64,000 nt of DNA. Source: Bradyrhizobium sp. CCBAU 051011. Its GTDB lineage: Bacteria > Pseudomonadota > Alphaproteobacteria > Rhizobiales > Xanthobacteraceae. How positions within the stretch are numbered: position 1 is the stretch's first letter; the number at the start of each line of letters is the position of its first letter. Of the stretch, positions 39,129 through 47,809 are shown one piece after another. The DNA is taken from contig NZ_CP022222.1 in NCBI RefSeq assembly GCF_009930815.1, forward strand, positions 2,584,501 through 2,648,500. Reading direction: 5' to 3'. A program made the translations under genes and the position numbers. Below the pieces are notes generated by a model. That model saw nothing but the letters and a program-made list of their open reading frames with translations, searched no databases and was not told where the DNA came from.

Positions 39129-39456
39129 GATGTCCTCCTGTCAGGGCGTGTTTGATCGATGAGGCGTTCGCCTCTCTTCCAGCTCAAATGAAAAACGAGC
39201 CGGCACAAAACCTGGAGATGAAGGATTTCGGCCCCGCCGTGGGCACGAGGCCGCTGATACTCCGACGGGCCTTCGGCACTGCCCGCTGGCGGCCTGTCAT
39301 CAGGCTACATCAACTTCGCCGTTTCGGCCAACGATCACCTGAGGTGAGACGCTGCGGGTGATCTGGTACCGCTTCAGTTCAGGGGCTGGCGCTGGATCGC
39401 CGGCTTTCGCTGGCATGACAGTTTTCGCTGTGTGCAGTGAGAGCGCGTCGCGCTTC
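39129..39456. other. Gap between the GYD and L,D-transpeptidase genes
   Basis: These 328 bases hold no supported gene. A 69-codon plus-strand frame from 39152 has no ribosome site and no recognisable protein. The region contains the GYD promoter and the end of the transpeptidase gene. Confidence 0.5.
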
Positions 39457-40953
39457 CTACTTCACCGCCCCGAAGCGGCTGTCGAACGAGTTCGTCGACA
39501 TGATCGGCGCCGAGCCCGAGACTTGATTGTCCTTGGCGGCCGTAGCCGGAGCATCCGACAGCGACGGCTTCAGCGGCGGGCGGGTTGTTGCGGCAGCGTG
39601 CTTGGTGTCGGGCTTCGGTGCCGTGGTCTTGGGCGCGGACGCTTCAGGACGCGGCGGCTGCTTGACCTCGGCCGCCTTCGGCTTTGACGGCGGCGTGCTG
39701 GCGGTGGCGTCGGCTGCGCCGCCGCCGAACCCGACCTTGCGAGCGAGATTGGAGAACCACCCATCATTTTGGTTCGTGGCTGCCGGCGCTGCATTCGCCA
39801 CCCGTGTCGGGGCGGGGGCAGGTGCGGCGGCCGGCGCGGCGACCAGCTTCGGCTGTTCCGGCGCGCCCATCAGCAAATTCTCGGACGGGGCCCGATCGGC
39901 GGGGGCTTTCGGCGGATTGACGTGGGAAGGAACGGTGCCGGGCGCCCGTGCCATCAGCGACAGGCTCGAGCCATCGCCGGGTTCGGAAAGACCGGTGCTG
40001 CCCTCGGGCACGCGGGCGGCGAACACCCGGTGCATGCCGCCGTCGATACCGGTGTTGGTCCGCGCCACCGGTGTTCCCTTGGCGATCAGGCGCGCGGTCT
40101 CGGCGAGGTCGGTGGCCTGCTTATCGCGCACGGCGTTGGCAATTTCTTCGGGGATTACATAGGCCGGGCACTTGGCCGAAGCATCGAACACCAGGTCACG
40201 CGTTGCGTTCGGCGGCTTGGCTGCATCGAACACGTATTTCTTCTCGCAGAAATCGACCTTCGGCTCTTGCTTGGTCACCTCGAAATGATCATTGCCTTCC
40301 TTGATCATTTTCCAGAACGGCATGTTCGGGTTGTTACGGTGCTTGGCCATGTTGGCCGGCGTCATCTTGAACGGATAGGCCTGCAACTGGAACGATTTCT
40401 GGCCGCCGAAGAAGGATTCGCGGCCCAGCGAATAGATTTCCGCGATCTGCTCGTCGGTCATCGCGTAGCAGCCGCGCGAGGAGCAGTCGCCATGCACCAT
40501 CAACTGTGAGCCGGTGCGTCCCAGCGCCTTGTCGAATGCGTTGGGATAGCCGGTGTTGAAGGAGAGATAATAGGCCGACTGCGGATTCATCTGCGCCGGC
40601 GAGATCGAATAGAAGCCTTCCGGCGCCTGGCGGTCTCCTTCCTTGATCTTGGGACCGAGATCGCCCGACCAGCGGCAGATCGGGTAGGTCTTCAGAAGCG
40701 CGAAACGGCCGGAGCGGTCCTGCTTCCAGATCTCCAGTTCCGCTTCCTGCTTGAACAGGCGGACCAGGATCGGGGATTGCAGATCCATGTCCTTCGCCGT
40801 CATGTCGGCGACCAGCTTTGGCGGGACGGGCTGGTTGGCCTTGGCGTTATTGGCGAGCGACATGTCCTCGCCATTGCAGCCGGCTAGCAATGCGCCCGTG
40901 CCTGCGAGGGCAGCCGACGTGACGAGCGCGCGAACCAGCGACCGGTTAATCAA
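39457..40953 (-). CDS. L,D-transpeptidase lipoprotein (YkuD domain)
   Basis: Forms 3-3 peptidoglycan cross-links or attaches proteins to the wall. The 498-residue precursor has a lipobox LLAGC with C26, then a YkuD domain at about 58-200 with the catalytic H154 and C162 in HGDCSSRGCYAM. The domain keeps SxGC but has a Tyr and an extra Cys in the motif. The C-terminal 200 residues are Pro/Ala/Lys-rich and disordered, a probable wall-spanning linker. In E. coli some L,D-transpeptidases attach Braun lipoprotein; Bradyrhizobium instead links beta-barrel proteins, which may be the role here (inference). Confidence 0.88.
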   Translation of the reverse strand: MINRSLVRALVTSAALAGTGALLAGCNGEDMSLANNAKANQPVPPKLVADMTAKDMDLQSPILVRLFKQEAELEIWKQDRSGRFALLKTYPICRWSGDLGPKIKEGDRQAPEGFYSISPAQMNPQSAYYLSFNTGYPNAFDKALGRTGSQLMVHGDCSSRGCYAMTDEQIAEIYSLGRESFFGGQKSFQLQAYPFKMTPANMAKHRNNPNMPFWKMIKEGNDHFEVTKQEPKVDFCEKKYVFDAAKPPNATRDLVFDASAKCPAYVIPEEIANAVRDKQATDLAETARLIAKGTPVARTNTGIDGGMHRVFAARVPEGSTGLSEPGDGSSLSLMARAPGTVPSHVNPPKAPADRAPSENLLMGAPEQPKLVAAPAAAPAPAPTRVANAAPAATNQNDGWFSNLARKVGFGGGAADATASTPPSKPKAAEVKQPPRPEASAPKTTAPKPDTKHAAATTRPPLKPSLSDAPATAAKDNQVSGSAPIMSTNSFDSRFGAVK

Positions 40954-41246
40954 AGGCTAAGCTCCACACCCACCGGACATTTTCGCACCCCAAATCACAG
41001 CGAACATGCCCTGAAGCCATTGCGTAAAATAGTATCCTTTGACCTTCTGCGCCGCAACCCGAACGAGACCGTCCAGCGGCTGCGGCGGCAGGCATGGTCA
41101 ACAGAATTTAAAGACCGGCCCCGCGGCCTAATTGCGGCCGAATCAAGTGCGCTGGCGAAAATAATGGCCGTTTAGAGGTTGTTAAAGATTGTGGCGGGCA
41201 GGCGCGTGCGACCACGCCAGCGTCAGGAGATTGGAGGCCGGAGCAA

Positions 41247-42209
41247 TCAGCCCAGTTTGCGGCCGATATCGAGGAATTTCTGCCGCCGCTGCCGGCGGAT
41301 GCCATCCGCATCGAGGTTGCGCAACTCGTTGAAGGCTACCGCGATGGCATCGCCGGTGGCTGAAATCATCGCGGCCGAATCGCGATGGGCGCCGCCGGAA
41401 GGCTCTTTCAGGATCTCGTCGATCACGCCGAAGCGCAGCATGTCCTGCGCGGTGATCTTCATGTTGGTGGCGACTTCCTGGGCCTTGGTGCCGTCGCGCC
41501 ACAGGATCGAGGACGCCGCTTCCGGCGAGATCACGCTGTAGATCGCGTGCTCGAACATCATCACCTTGTTCGCGGTCGTGATGGCGATGGCGCCGCCCGA
41601 CATGCCTTCGCCGGTGATGATTGCGACATTAGGGACGCCGAGCGAGAGGCAGGTGTCGGTCGAGCGCGCGATCGCTTCCGCCACGCCGCGTTCCTCGGCG
41701 CCGATGCCGGGATAGGCACCGGCGGAATCCGCGAGCGACAGCACGGGGATGCCGAAACGGTCCGCCATCTCCATCAGCCGCACGGCCTTGCGATAGCCTT
41801 CAGGGCGGGCCATGCCGAAATTATGCTTGATGCGGCTGTCGGTAGTGGCGCCTTTTTCCTGGCCGATCACGCAGATGCTCTCGCCGCGGAAACGGCCGAA
41901 GCCGCCCATCAGGGCCTCGTCATCGGCGAATTTGCGGTCGCCGGCGAGCGGGGTGAATTCGGTAATCAGCGCATTGACGAAATCGGTGAAATGCGGGCGC
42001 TGCGGATGGCGCGCCACCAGCGTTTTCTGCCACGGCGTCAAATTGGCATAGAGGTCGGTGAGCGCCTGCTGCGCCTTGTCCTCAATGCGCGAAATCTCAT
42101 CGCCGATGTCGCTGCCGGACGCCGCCAGCGCGCGCAATTCGTCGACCTTGGCTTCAAGTTCGGCGACGGGTTTTTCGAAGTCGAGATAGCTGCGCATCTG
42201 ATCCGGCAT
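41247..42209 (-). CDS. accA: Acetyl-CoA carboxylase, carboxyltransferase alpha subunit
   Basis: Transfers carboxyl from biotin to acetyl-CoA, the committing step of fatty acid synthesis, together with AccD. The 320-residue protein starts MPDQMRSYLDFEKPVAELEAKV, the usual alphaproteobacterial N-terminus, and has the crotonase-like core GRFRGESICVIGQEKG and ADSAGAYPGIGAEERGVAEAIARS. The longer frame beginning nine codons earlier lacks a ribosome site. It lies downstream of xerD on the same strand with 201 bases between, so it likely has its own promoter. Confidence 0.94.
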   Translation of the reverse strand: MPDQMRSYLDFEKPVAELEAKVDELRALAASGSDIGDEISRIEDKAQQALTDLYANLTPWQKTLVARHPQRPHFTDFVNALITEFTPLAGDRKFADDEALMGGFGRFRGESICVIGQEKGATTDSRIKHNFGMARPEGYRKAVRLMEMADRFGIPVLSLADSAGAYPGIGAEERGVAEAIARSTDTCLSLGVPNVAIITGEGMSGGAIAITTANKVMMFEHAIYSVISPEAASSILWRDGTKAQEVATNMKITAQDMLRFGVIDEILKEPSGGAHRDSAAMISATGDAIAVAFNELRNLDADGIRRQRRQKFLDIGRKLG

Positions 42210-42410
42210 CAAAGCAATATAGGTAACAACGTGCATTGTGGCGAAGCGGTTTCGATTCGCTCCGGGAAAGCACGCATCTTCAATGATTTAGCGTGCATCT
42301 CGGTCCGGATGACCCGGATTTTCCGAAAGCGCGCCAAACAAGGCCGCGGGCGGGAGACGGCTGTTTCGGGGGAGACGGCGCGGAAGTCAAGGCGTGGCTT
42401 GCGGCGAGGG

Positions 42411-43367
42411 TTACTTCTCCGCTAGCGGATGCAGGTCGCGCACCAGGCTTTTCAGCCGTTCCTCGACCACATGGGTATAGATTTGCGTGGTGGAAATGTC
42501 GGTATGGCCGAGTAGCGTCTGCACGATGCGCAGGTCCGCGCCGTTATGCAGGAGGTGACTGGCAAAGGCGTGGCGCAGCACATGCGGCGAGACCAGCCGC
42601 GGCGCGAGGCCCGAGGCCGCCGCCAGTTCCTTCAGGTCGCGGGCAAAATGCTGCCGCGTCAGGTGGCCGCTCTCTCCGAAGGAGGGAAACAGCCATTTCG
42701 ACGGGCTGGCGCTTTTCTTCTTTTCGGGCCTGAGCGCTTCCATCGCGGCGAGATAATCCGCCATCGCCTGCCGCGAGGCTTCGTTGAGCGGCACCAGCCG
42801 TTCCTTGTTACCCTTGCCGCGCACCACGATCATGCGGGCATCGCGCCGCGAGGCCGACAGCGGCAACGCCACCAGTTCCGAGACGCGCAGGCCCGTGGCG
42901 TAAAGCACTTCCAGAAGGCAATACAGCCGCAGCGCGCGCAGCCGCTGTTGCGGCGAGGCGTTCTCGGCCTCGGTCAATTGTTTCGCCCGCGTCAGCATGC
43001 GGTCAACGTCCGCGATCGACAGCACCTTCGGTAAGCCCCGGCCGCGTTTCGGGCCGGACAGGATCGCCGCCGGATCGTCGCTGCGGATCCGCTCGTTCAG
43101 GAGAAAACGGAACAGGTGCCGCATCGCCGACAGCCGCCGCGCCACGCTGGAGGATTTGAAGCCGCGGGTATCGAGGTCGGCGAGGTAATCGCGCAGCTCG
43201 TCAGTCCCGGCGCCGGCAAAGTTTTGTCGCTTGCGGCCGAGAAATTCCGAAAAATCCGTGAGGTCGCGGCGATAGGCATCGAGCGTGTTGTCGCCCGCGC
43301 CCTGTTCCGCCGCGAGCATGTCGAGGAACAGGTTAATCAGTTTGTTGTCGGAGGGTGTCGTACGCAT
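42411..43367 (-). CDS. xerD: Tyrosine recombinase XerD
   Basis: Resolves chromosome dimers at dif with XerC and FtsK. The 318-residue protein has the SAM-like core-binding domain (1-100) and a catalytic domain with all expected residues: R161, K185, H262, R265, H288 and nucleophile Y297 (THVVEE following). The start at MRTTPSDNKL is chosen over an upstream frame of 40 weakly coding residues. In related genomes aroK-aroB lie close by on the other strand; here an accessory block separates them. Confidence 0.93.
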   Translation of the reverse strand: MRTTPSDNKLINLFLDMLAAEQGAGDNTLDAYRRDLTDFSEFLGRKRQNFAGAGTDELRDYLADLDTRGFKSSSVARRLSAMRHLFRFLLNERIRSDDPAAILSGPKRGRGLPKVLSIADVDRMLTRAKQLTEAENASPQQRLRALRLYCLLEVLYATGLRVSELVALPLSASRRDARMIVVRGKGNKERLVPLNEASRQAMADYLAAMEALRPEKKKSASPSKWLFPSFGESGHLTRQHFARDLKELAAASGLAPRLVSPHVLRHAFASHLLHNGADLRIVQTLLGHTDISTTQIYTHVVEERLKSLVRDLHPLAEK

Positions 43368-43438
43368 TCGCTTTGATAGCGCATGATCTGGGCGGGATGG
43401 AGGTGCTTTCAGGCACGCTCCAACGTTATGTCCGGGAG

Positions 43439-43849
43439 CTAGGGCATCTGGCTGATGGCAGTGGCTTGCGACCAGACGACCACCCACCGCCCCTCTCGAT
43501 ATTCAAAGGTGTCCGTGTGCCAGTAATCGCCTGGCGCAACCCTATGGCCGCCGAACACCACTTCGAGCCTGGCGCGATACCGGATCACCGCGTGGCTCTG
43601 GTGATGTCGCACGGCGATGGGGCCGGGCTCCCAGGCGAGATATTTGATCTGCCCGCTTGCAATCGCTCCCAGGTAATCCTTCTTGGACAGGGCCATTCCG
43701 ATCGGCGTAATCAACTGGAACTCGTTCGCATGAAGTCGCCCCGCCGTCTCTATGTCGCCTCCGACCAACGCGCGAAGTCGGGCACGCTCGGTCTCGCGGA
43801 TGAGCTCGGCTTCGGGCGATGGATCCAGCTCGGTCGTGTAGGTGGACAT
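43439..43849 (-). CDS. SnoaL-like/DUF4440 NTF2-fold protein
   Basis: The 136-residue protein has an NTF2 fold: an N-terminal helix pair (EAELIRETERARLRALVGGDIETAGRLHANEF), then strands including HHQSHAVIRYRARLEVVFGG and DYWHTDTFEYREGRWVVVWSQAT. DUF4440 members are of unknown function. GGAG lies eight bases before the ATG. It lies 70 bases downstream of the NAD-epimerase gene on the same strand and probably shares its transcript. Confidence 0.85.
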   Translation of the reverse strand: MSTYTTELDPSPEAELIRETERARLRALVGGDIETAGRLHANEFQLITPIGMALSKKDYLGAIASGQIKYLAWEPGPIAVRHHQSHAVIRYRARLEVVFGGHRVAPGDYWHTDTFEYREGRWVVVWSQATAISQMP

Positions 43850-43919
43850 AGGGTGTTCTCCATGATCGTGGGATTCGTAAAAGGCATGGTGGTGGTGGGA
43901 CCGGGCGGCAGCCGCCGAT

Positions 43920-44951
43920 CTAGGCTGTTGCGATCAGGCCGTGGTCGATCAGGCTCTGCGCAGTGGCGCGGATACAATCCTCGTCAGGCCGCGCTTTCCA
44001 GTTCAGCACCCGGCGCGCCTTTGCGGCGCTTACACTCAGGTCGCGATTGAGCTCGTGAACGATCATGCGCGAACGCGCGCTGAAGGGGGCCATCGCCCTC
44101 ACCATCCAGTCGGGCACTTCGCCTGATGGCAACTGCGCAGCGTGCGCCGGAAACGACTTTGCCAGCACCGCGGCCAATTCTCTCAACCAGAAAAACCGAC
44201 CGCCGACGATGAAGCGCTGGCCGGACGCACCGGGATGGGTCGTTGCCCTGATATGGGCGTCGGCCGCATCTCGCACATCGACCACCGAAAAGCCGAAGCG
44301 CGGAACGCGCCTGAGCTTGCCGCTCATCATTTGCCTGATCAGTCCGACCGACGTGCCGTGTTCCGGGCCGAGCAGCGGCCCAAAGATGGTGGCAGGGTTG
44401 ACGACAGCCAGATCGAGTCCAGTTTCCTTCGCAAGGTTCCAAGCGGCCTGTTCGGCCAGCGTTTTCGACCGGTAATAGGGCGTGGCCCGCGGGCTTGCCG
44501 GATCGGTCCAATCGTTCTCGGTGAAGGGAGCCTGCCCATTGCCATGATTGGTGGCTGCGATCGTCAGCACCGCGCGCTCTACACCGGCTTCGTGGGCCGC
44601 GCGCAGCACACGAAGCGTGCCATCCCGCGCGGGTCGGATCATTGCGTTCGCGTCCTTCGGTAAGGTCGCCGGAAAAGGCGAGGCCGTGTGAATAACGTAG
44701 CGGCATCCCCTAAGCGCGAGATCCCATCCGGCATCGGCGCAAAGATCGGCCTCGACAAAGCTGATCGCGTCAGTCGTCGTATCGGGACAAAGCTGGCGCC
44801 TGATCCTGTCGCAAACGCCAATGCTGCGCACACTGCCTCGAACGCGATAGCCGTGTGCCAGCAATTGCTTGGCGATATGTCCGCCGAGGAATCCGCCGAT
44901 ACCCGTGACGAGAACAAGGGCGGCAGCGGCGTCGTTCAATTTGGAAGGCAT
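43920..44951 (-). CDS. NAD(P)-dependent epimerase / dihydroflavonol-reductase-like extended SDR
   Basis: The 343-residue Rossmann-fold protein begins with the cofactor motif VTGIGGFLGG (15-24) and has the catalytic Y159xxxK163. The Ser or Thr that usually precedes them is not in its normal place: the strand reads TIAATNHGNGQ. Relatives are dihydroflavonol-4-reductase or aldehyde reductases acting on ketones. The substrate is unknown. It is divergent from a TetR gene with a 17-bp palindrome between them, which suggests that it is the TetR target. Confidence 0.88.
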   Translation of the reverse strand: MPSKLNDAAAALVLVTGIGGFLGGHIAKQLLAHGYRVRGSVRSIGVCDRIRRQLCPDTTTDAISFVEADLCADAGWDLALRGCRYVIHTASPFPATLPKDANAMIRPARDGTLRVLRAAHEAGVERAVLTIAATNHGNGQAPFTENDWTDPASPRATPYYRSKTLAEQAAWNLAKETGLDLAVVNPATIFGPLLGPEHGTSVGLIRQMMSGKLRRVPRFGFSVVDVRDAADAHIRATTHPGASGQRFIVGGRFFWLRELAAVLAKSFPAHAAQLPSGEVPDWMVRAMAPFSARSRMIVHELNRDLSVSAAKARRVLNWKARPDEDCIRATAQSLIDHGLIATA

Positions 44952-45003
44952 TTATCAACTCCTCGGCCTGCGGAAGCGCCGGGCCGCGCCTCTATTAGAC
45001 ACT

Positions 45004-45020
45004 TGGACAATTATTGTCCA
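45004..45020. promoter_or_regulatory. Perfect 17-bp palindrome, likely TetR operator
   Basis: The sequence TGGACAAT-T-ATTGTCCA is a perfect inverted repeat with one central base. It lies in the 111-base gap between the divergent epimerase and TetR genes. A degenerate second copy begins at 45037 (TGGACGAAAACTGTCAG), 33 bases away, about three helical turns. The size and symmetry are typical of a TetR dimer site. Confidence 0.65.
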
Positions 45021-45062
45021 TATGTTTTTGACGGCTTGGACGAAAACTGTCAGATTGCCCAG

Positions 45063-45659
45063 ATGGAGCGGGTTGACCAGAAATCCGAGGCTATTCTCGA
45101 CGCAGCGCTGCCGGTTTTCGTGCGTCACGGTTTTCGCAAGACTTCGATGGCCGACATCGCGCGTGCGGCACGCATATCGCGCGCGGCGCTTTATCTAAGC
45201 TTCAGCAGCAAGGAGGAGCTGTTCCGGGCAGGGTCAGCGCGTGCGCATGCCCGAACCATGCAAAACGTCGAGGCAGCGCTTGCGGCCGACGGCGACGTTT
45301 TCAGCCGGATCGAGCAGGCGCTCGCGGCTTTCCAGCGAGAACTGGTTGCGCCGTTTGCAGGCAGCGCCGACGCGGCCGAGCTGTTCGACGTCAACATGAC
45401 GTTGGCCAGGGACATTACCCTTGGGGCGCGGGCCAGGCTTGTGGCTCTGCTCGCTCAAGTTCTGTCCGATGCAGAAGCAGACGGCGCCGTATCCCTGCAG
45501 GTCCTCGAGGCCAAGCCTGCCGATGTGGCCGGCATGATCGTCGCGGCAATAGAGGGGATTAAAGACGCGAAGGACGCTGGCCAGAGCCTGGACGAAGGCA
45601 CGCGACTTTTCATGCGCTTGCTGCGTGCGGGGCTAGGCCGGAATGTTCCGAAAGGCTGA
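45063..45659 (+). CDS. TetR-family transcriptional regulator
   Basis: The 198-residue protein has a TetR N-terminal helix-turn-helix at about residues 10-55 (ILDAALPVFVRHGFRKTSMADIARAARISRAALYLSFSSKEELFRAG) and an all-helical ligand-binding C-terminus. I start it at the ATG of MERVDQKSEA rather than a much longer frame that runs into the epimerase gene. It should repress itself and the divergent epimerase/SnoaL pair through the nearby palindrome. Ligand unknown. Confidence 0.92.
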   Translation: MERVDQKSEAILDAALPVFVRHGFRKTSMADIARAARISRAALYLSFSSKEELFRAGSARAHARTMQNVEAALAADGDVFSRIEQALAAFQRELVAPFAGSADAAELFDVNMTLARDITLGARARLVALLAQVLSDAEADGAVSLQVLEAKPADVAGMIVAAIEGIKDAKDAGQSLDEGTRLFMRLLRAGLGRNVPKG

Positions 45660-45680
45660 CCGCGGAAGTGGCTGCCGCGT

Positions 45681-45827
45681 CTACTTCTTGAGGAACTTGT
45701 CTGCCGGGATGGTGACCGTCATTTCCCGGGGCTTCGGCGTGACGAAGTTCGCCAGCGAAAAAATCACTCCATAGATCACCCCGGCGATCACGCCGACGAC
45801 CATCAGAAAGCGGAACAAACTGGGCAT
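45681..45827 (-). CDS. Conserved 48-residue single-pass membrane protein
   Basis: This short gene reads MPSLFRFLMVVGVIAGVIYG and continues to the C-terminus ADKFLKK. One hydrophobic helix (about residues 6-26) precedes a short Pro-rich periplasmic or cytoplasmic segment with VTPKPREMTVTIP. I recall close relatives near aroK in other Bradyrhizobium genomes, so it is likely real despite its size. Function is unknown. It is convergent with the TetR gene and divergent from aroK. Confidence 0.75.
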   Translation of the reverse strand: MPSLFRFLMVVGVIAGVIYGVIFSLANFVTPKPREMTVTIPADKFLKK

Positions 45828-45970
45828 GCGGGGCTCAGGGCGGCGGAATTAACCAATGAAATCATCCATCATGTTCCCATCCCCGTGGCAAGAGTCTCTG
45901 GCAACGGCCTCGATGGGGGTAGTATAGGTGGCGCAGCGCGGGTCAAATCCCGCCAAAGAGCAGGGTTTTG

Positions 45971-46603
45971 ATGTCCGAGACCGCCGCACCGGCACAGGCG
46001 AGCCCGACCCAGGAGGCCGACATCACGTCGGCGCTGGGAAGGCGTTCGATCGTGCTGGTCGGCATGATGGGCGCCGGCAAGTCGACCATCGGCCGGCGGC
46101 TGGCGGCCCGGCTGCGCCTGCCGTTTCTCGACGCCGATATTGAGATTGAGGCGGCGGCCGGGATGTCGATCCCGGACATTTTCGAAACCCATGGCGAGCC
46201 GCATTTTCGGGACGGCGAGGCGCGGGTGATCGCGCGACTGCTCGATGGCGGCCCGGCCGTGATCGCCACCGGCGGCGGCGCCTTCATGCGCGAGGAGACC
46301 CGCAGCCGCATCCGCGACAAGGCGGTCTCGATCTGGCTCAAGGCAGACGTCGACATCATCATGAAGCGCGTCAAGCGCCGGGCCGACCGGCCGCTGCTGC
46401 AGACCGAGGATCCGGTTGCGACCGTCAGCCGCCTGCTCGAATCGCGCGAGCCGGTCTATCAGACCGCCGACCTGATCATTCTGTCACGCGACGTGCCGCA
46501 CGACCGTATCGTCGACGAATGTATCGATGCCCTGCGCGCCCGGCTGTGCGCCGGCGCGCCTTCTGCCCAGCCGGCAACCGACGGGATGAACGTCACGCCA
46601 TGA
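45971..46603 (+). CDS. aroK: Shikimate kinase
   Basis: Phosphorylates shikimate at O-3 in the aromatic amino acid pathway. The 210-residue protein has a 25-residue N-terminal extension typical of Rhizobiales, the Walker A loop G31MMGAGKS38, the shikimate-binding DADIEIE region and GGGAF (101-105). It starts at the ATG just after a TTG. The stop overlaps the aroB start (ATGA), so AroK and AroB are translationally coupled. Confidence 0.94.
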   Translation: MSETAAPAQASPTQEADITSALGRRSIVLVGMMGAGKSTIGRRLAARLRLPFLDADIEIEAAAGMSIPDIFETHGEPHFRDGEARVIARLLDGGPAVIATGGGAFMREETRSRIRDKAVSIWLKADVDIIMKRVKRRADRPLLQTEDPVATVSRLLESREPVYQTADLIILSRDVPHDRIVDECIDALRARLCAGAPSAQPATDGMNVTP

Positions 46604-47742
46604 CTGCGCCACTGAAACATTCCGCCGATATCACGGTCGACGTCGCGCTCGGTGACCGCGCCTATGACATCGTCATCGGCCGTGGCGTGCTGGAGACGCT
46701 CGGCGCGCGCGTTGCCGCGCTGCGCCCCGGCGTGCGCACCGCCATCGTCACCGACCGCACCGTGGCCAAGCACTGGCTGGAGCCAGCCGAGCGATCGCTT
46801 AGCGAGGCCGGCATTCCGACTTCGCGCGTCATCGTCGAGGAAGGCGAGATATCGAAAACCTATGCCGGGCTCGAAAAGGTGAGCGAGGCGCTGATCGCAG
46901 CCAGGATCGAGCGCAACGATCTGGTGATCGCGCTCGGCGGCGGCGTGGTCGGCGATCTCGCCGGCTTCGCGGCGGCAATCTTGCGGCGCGGCGTCGATTT
47001 CGTGCAGGTGCCGACCTCACTGCTGGCGCAGGTGGATTCCTCGGTCGGCGGCAAGACCGGCATCAATTCGCCCCAGGGCAAGAACCTGCTCGGCGCGTTT
47101 CATCAGCCGGTATTGGTGATCGCGGATACCTCCGTGCTCGACACCCTGTCGCCGCGCCAGTTCCGCTCCGGCTATGCCGAAGTCGCTAAATATGGCGTGC
47201 TCGGCGATGAAGCCTTTTTCGCCTGGCTCGAAGCCAATCACGCCGACATCTTCTCCGGCGGCGCGGCGCGCGAGCACGCCATCGCAACCTCCTGCCGCGC
47301 CAAGGCCGCGATCGTCTCCCGCGACGAGCGCGAAAACGGTGAGCGCGCATTGCTCAATCTCGGCCACACGTTCGGCCATGCGCTGGAGGCCGCGACCGGC
47401 TTTTCCGATCGCCTGTTCCATGGCGAGGGCGTTGCCATCGGCATGGTGCTGGCGGCAGAGTTTTCCGCCAGGCTCGGCATGATCTCCGCGGCAGACGCCG
47501 CCCGCGTCGACCGCCATCTTGCGTCCGTCGGCCTGCCGACCCATTTGCAGGACATCGCGGGCTTCGCCCAGGAGGGGCTCGCGGATGCCGACGCCCTGAT
47601 GGCGCTGATGGCGCAGGACAAGAAGGTCAAGCGCGGCAAGCTGACCTTCATCCTACTGCAGGCGATCGGCCGCGCGGTGGTGGCAAACGACGTCGAGCCG
47701 GCGCTGGTCCGCGATTTCCTGCAACAGAAGTTGTCGGGATGA
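46600..47742 (+). CDS. aroB: 3-dehydroquinate synthase
   Basis: Second enzyme of the shikimate pathway, NAD- and metal-dependent. The 380-residue protein shows the NAD region (VIALGGGVVGDLAGFAAAI), the substrate loop PTSLLAQVDSSVGGKTGINSPQGKN, and metal ligands in SGYAEVAKYG (Glu), NLGHTFGHALE (His) and HGEGVAIGM (His). The start is set by the four-base overlap with aroK. Confidence 0.95.
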   Translation: MTAPLKHSADITVDVALGDRAYDIVIGRGVLETLGARVAALRPGVRTAIVTDRTVAKHWLEPAERSLSEAGIPTSRVIVEEGEISKTYAGLEKVSEALIAARIERNDLVIALGGGVVGDLAGFAAAILRRGVDFVQVPTSLLAQVDSSVGGKTGINSPQGKNLLGAFHQPVLVIADTSVLDTLSPRQFRSGYAEVAKYGVLGDEAFFAWLEANHADIFSGGAAREHAIATSCRAKAAIVSRDERENGERALLNLGHTFGHALEAATGFSDRLFHGEGVAIGMVLAAEFSARLGMISAADAARVDRHLASVGLPTHLQDIAGFAQEGLADADALMALMAQDKKVKRGKLTFILLQAIGRAVVANDVEPALVRDFLQQKLSG

Positions 47743-47809
47743 GAACGGAATTGCCGGTGCCCAGCGTGGGGCGAGCGTCGCGCGCGGCCGGGGCCGTCAC
47801 GAGGCATAT

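Noticed and set aside
39152..39361. 69-codon plus-strand frame near the GYD gene
   Set aside because: No ribosome site, no coding bias and no recognisable domain.
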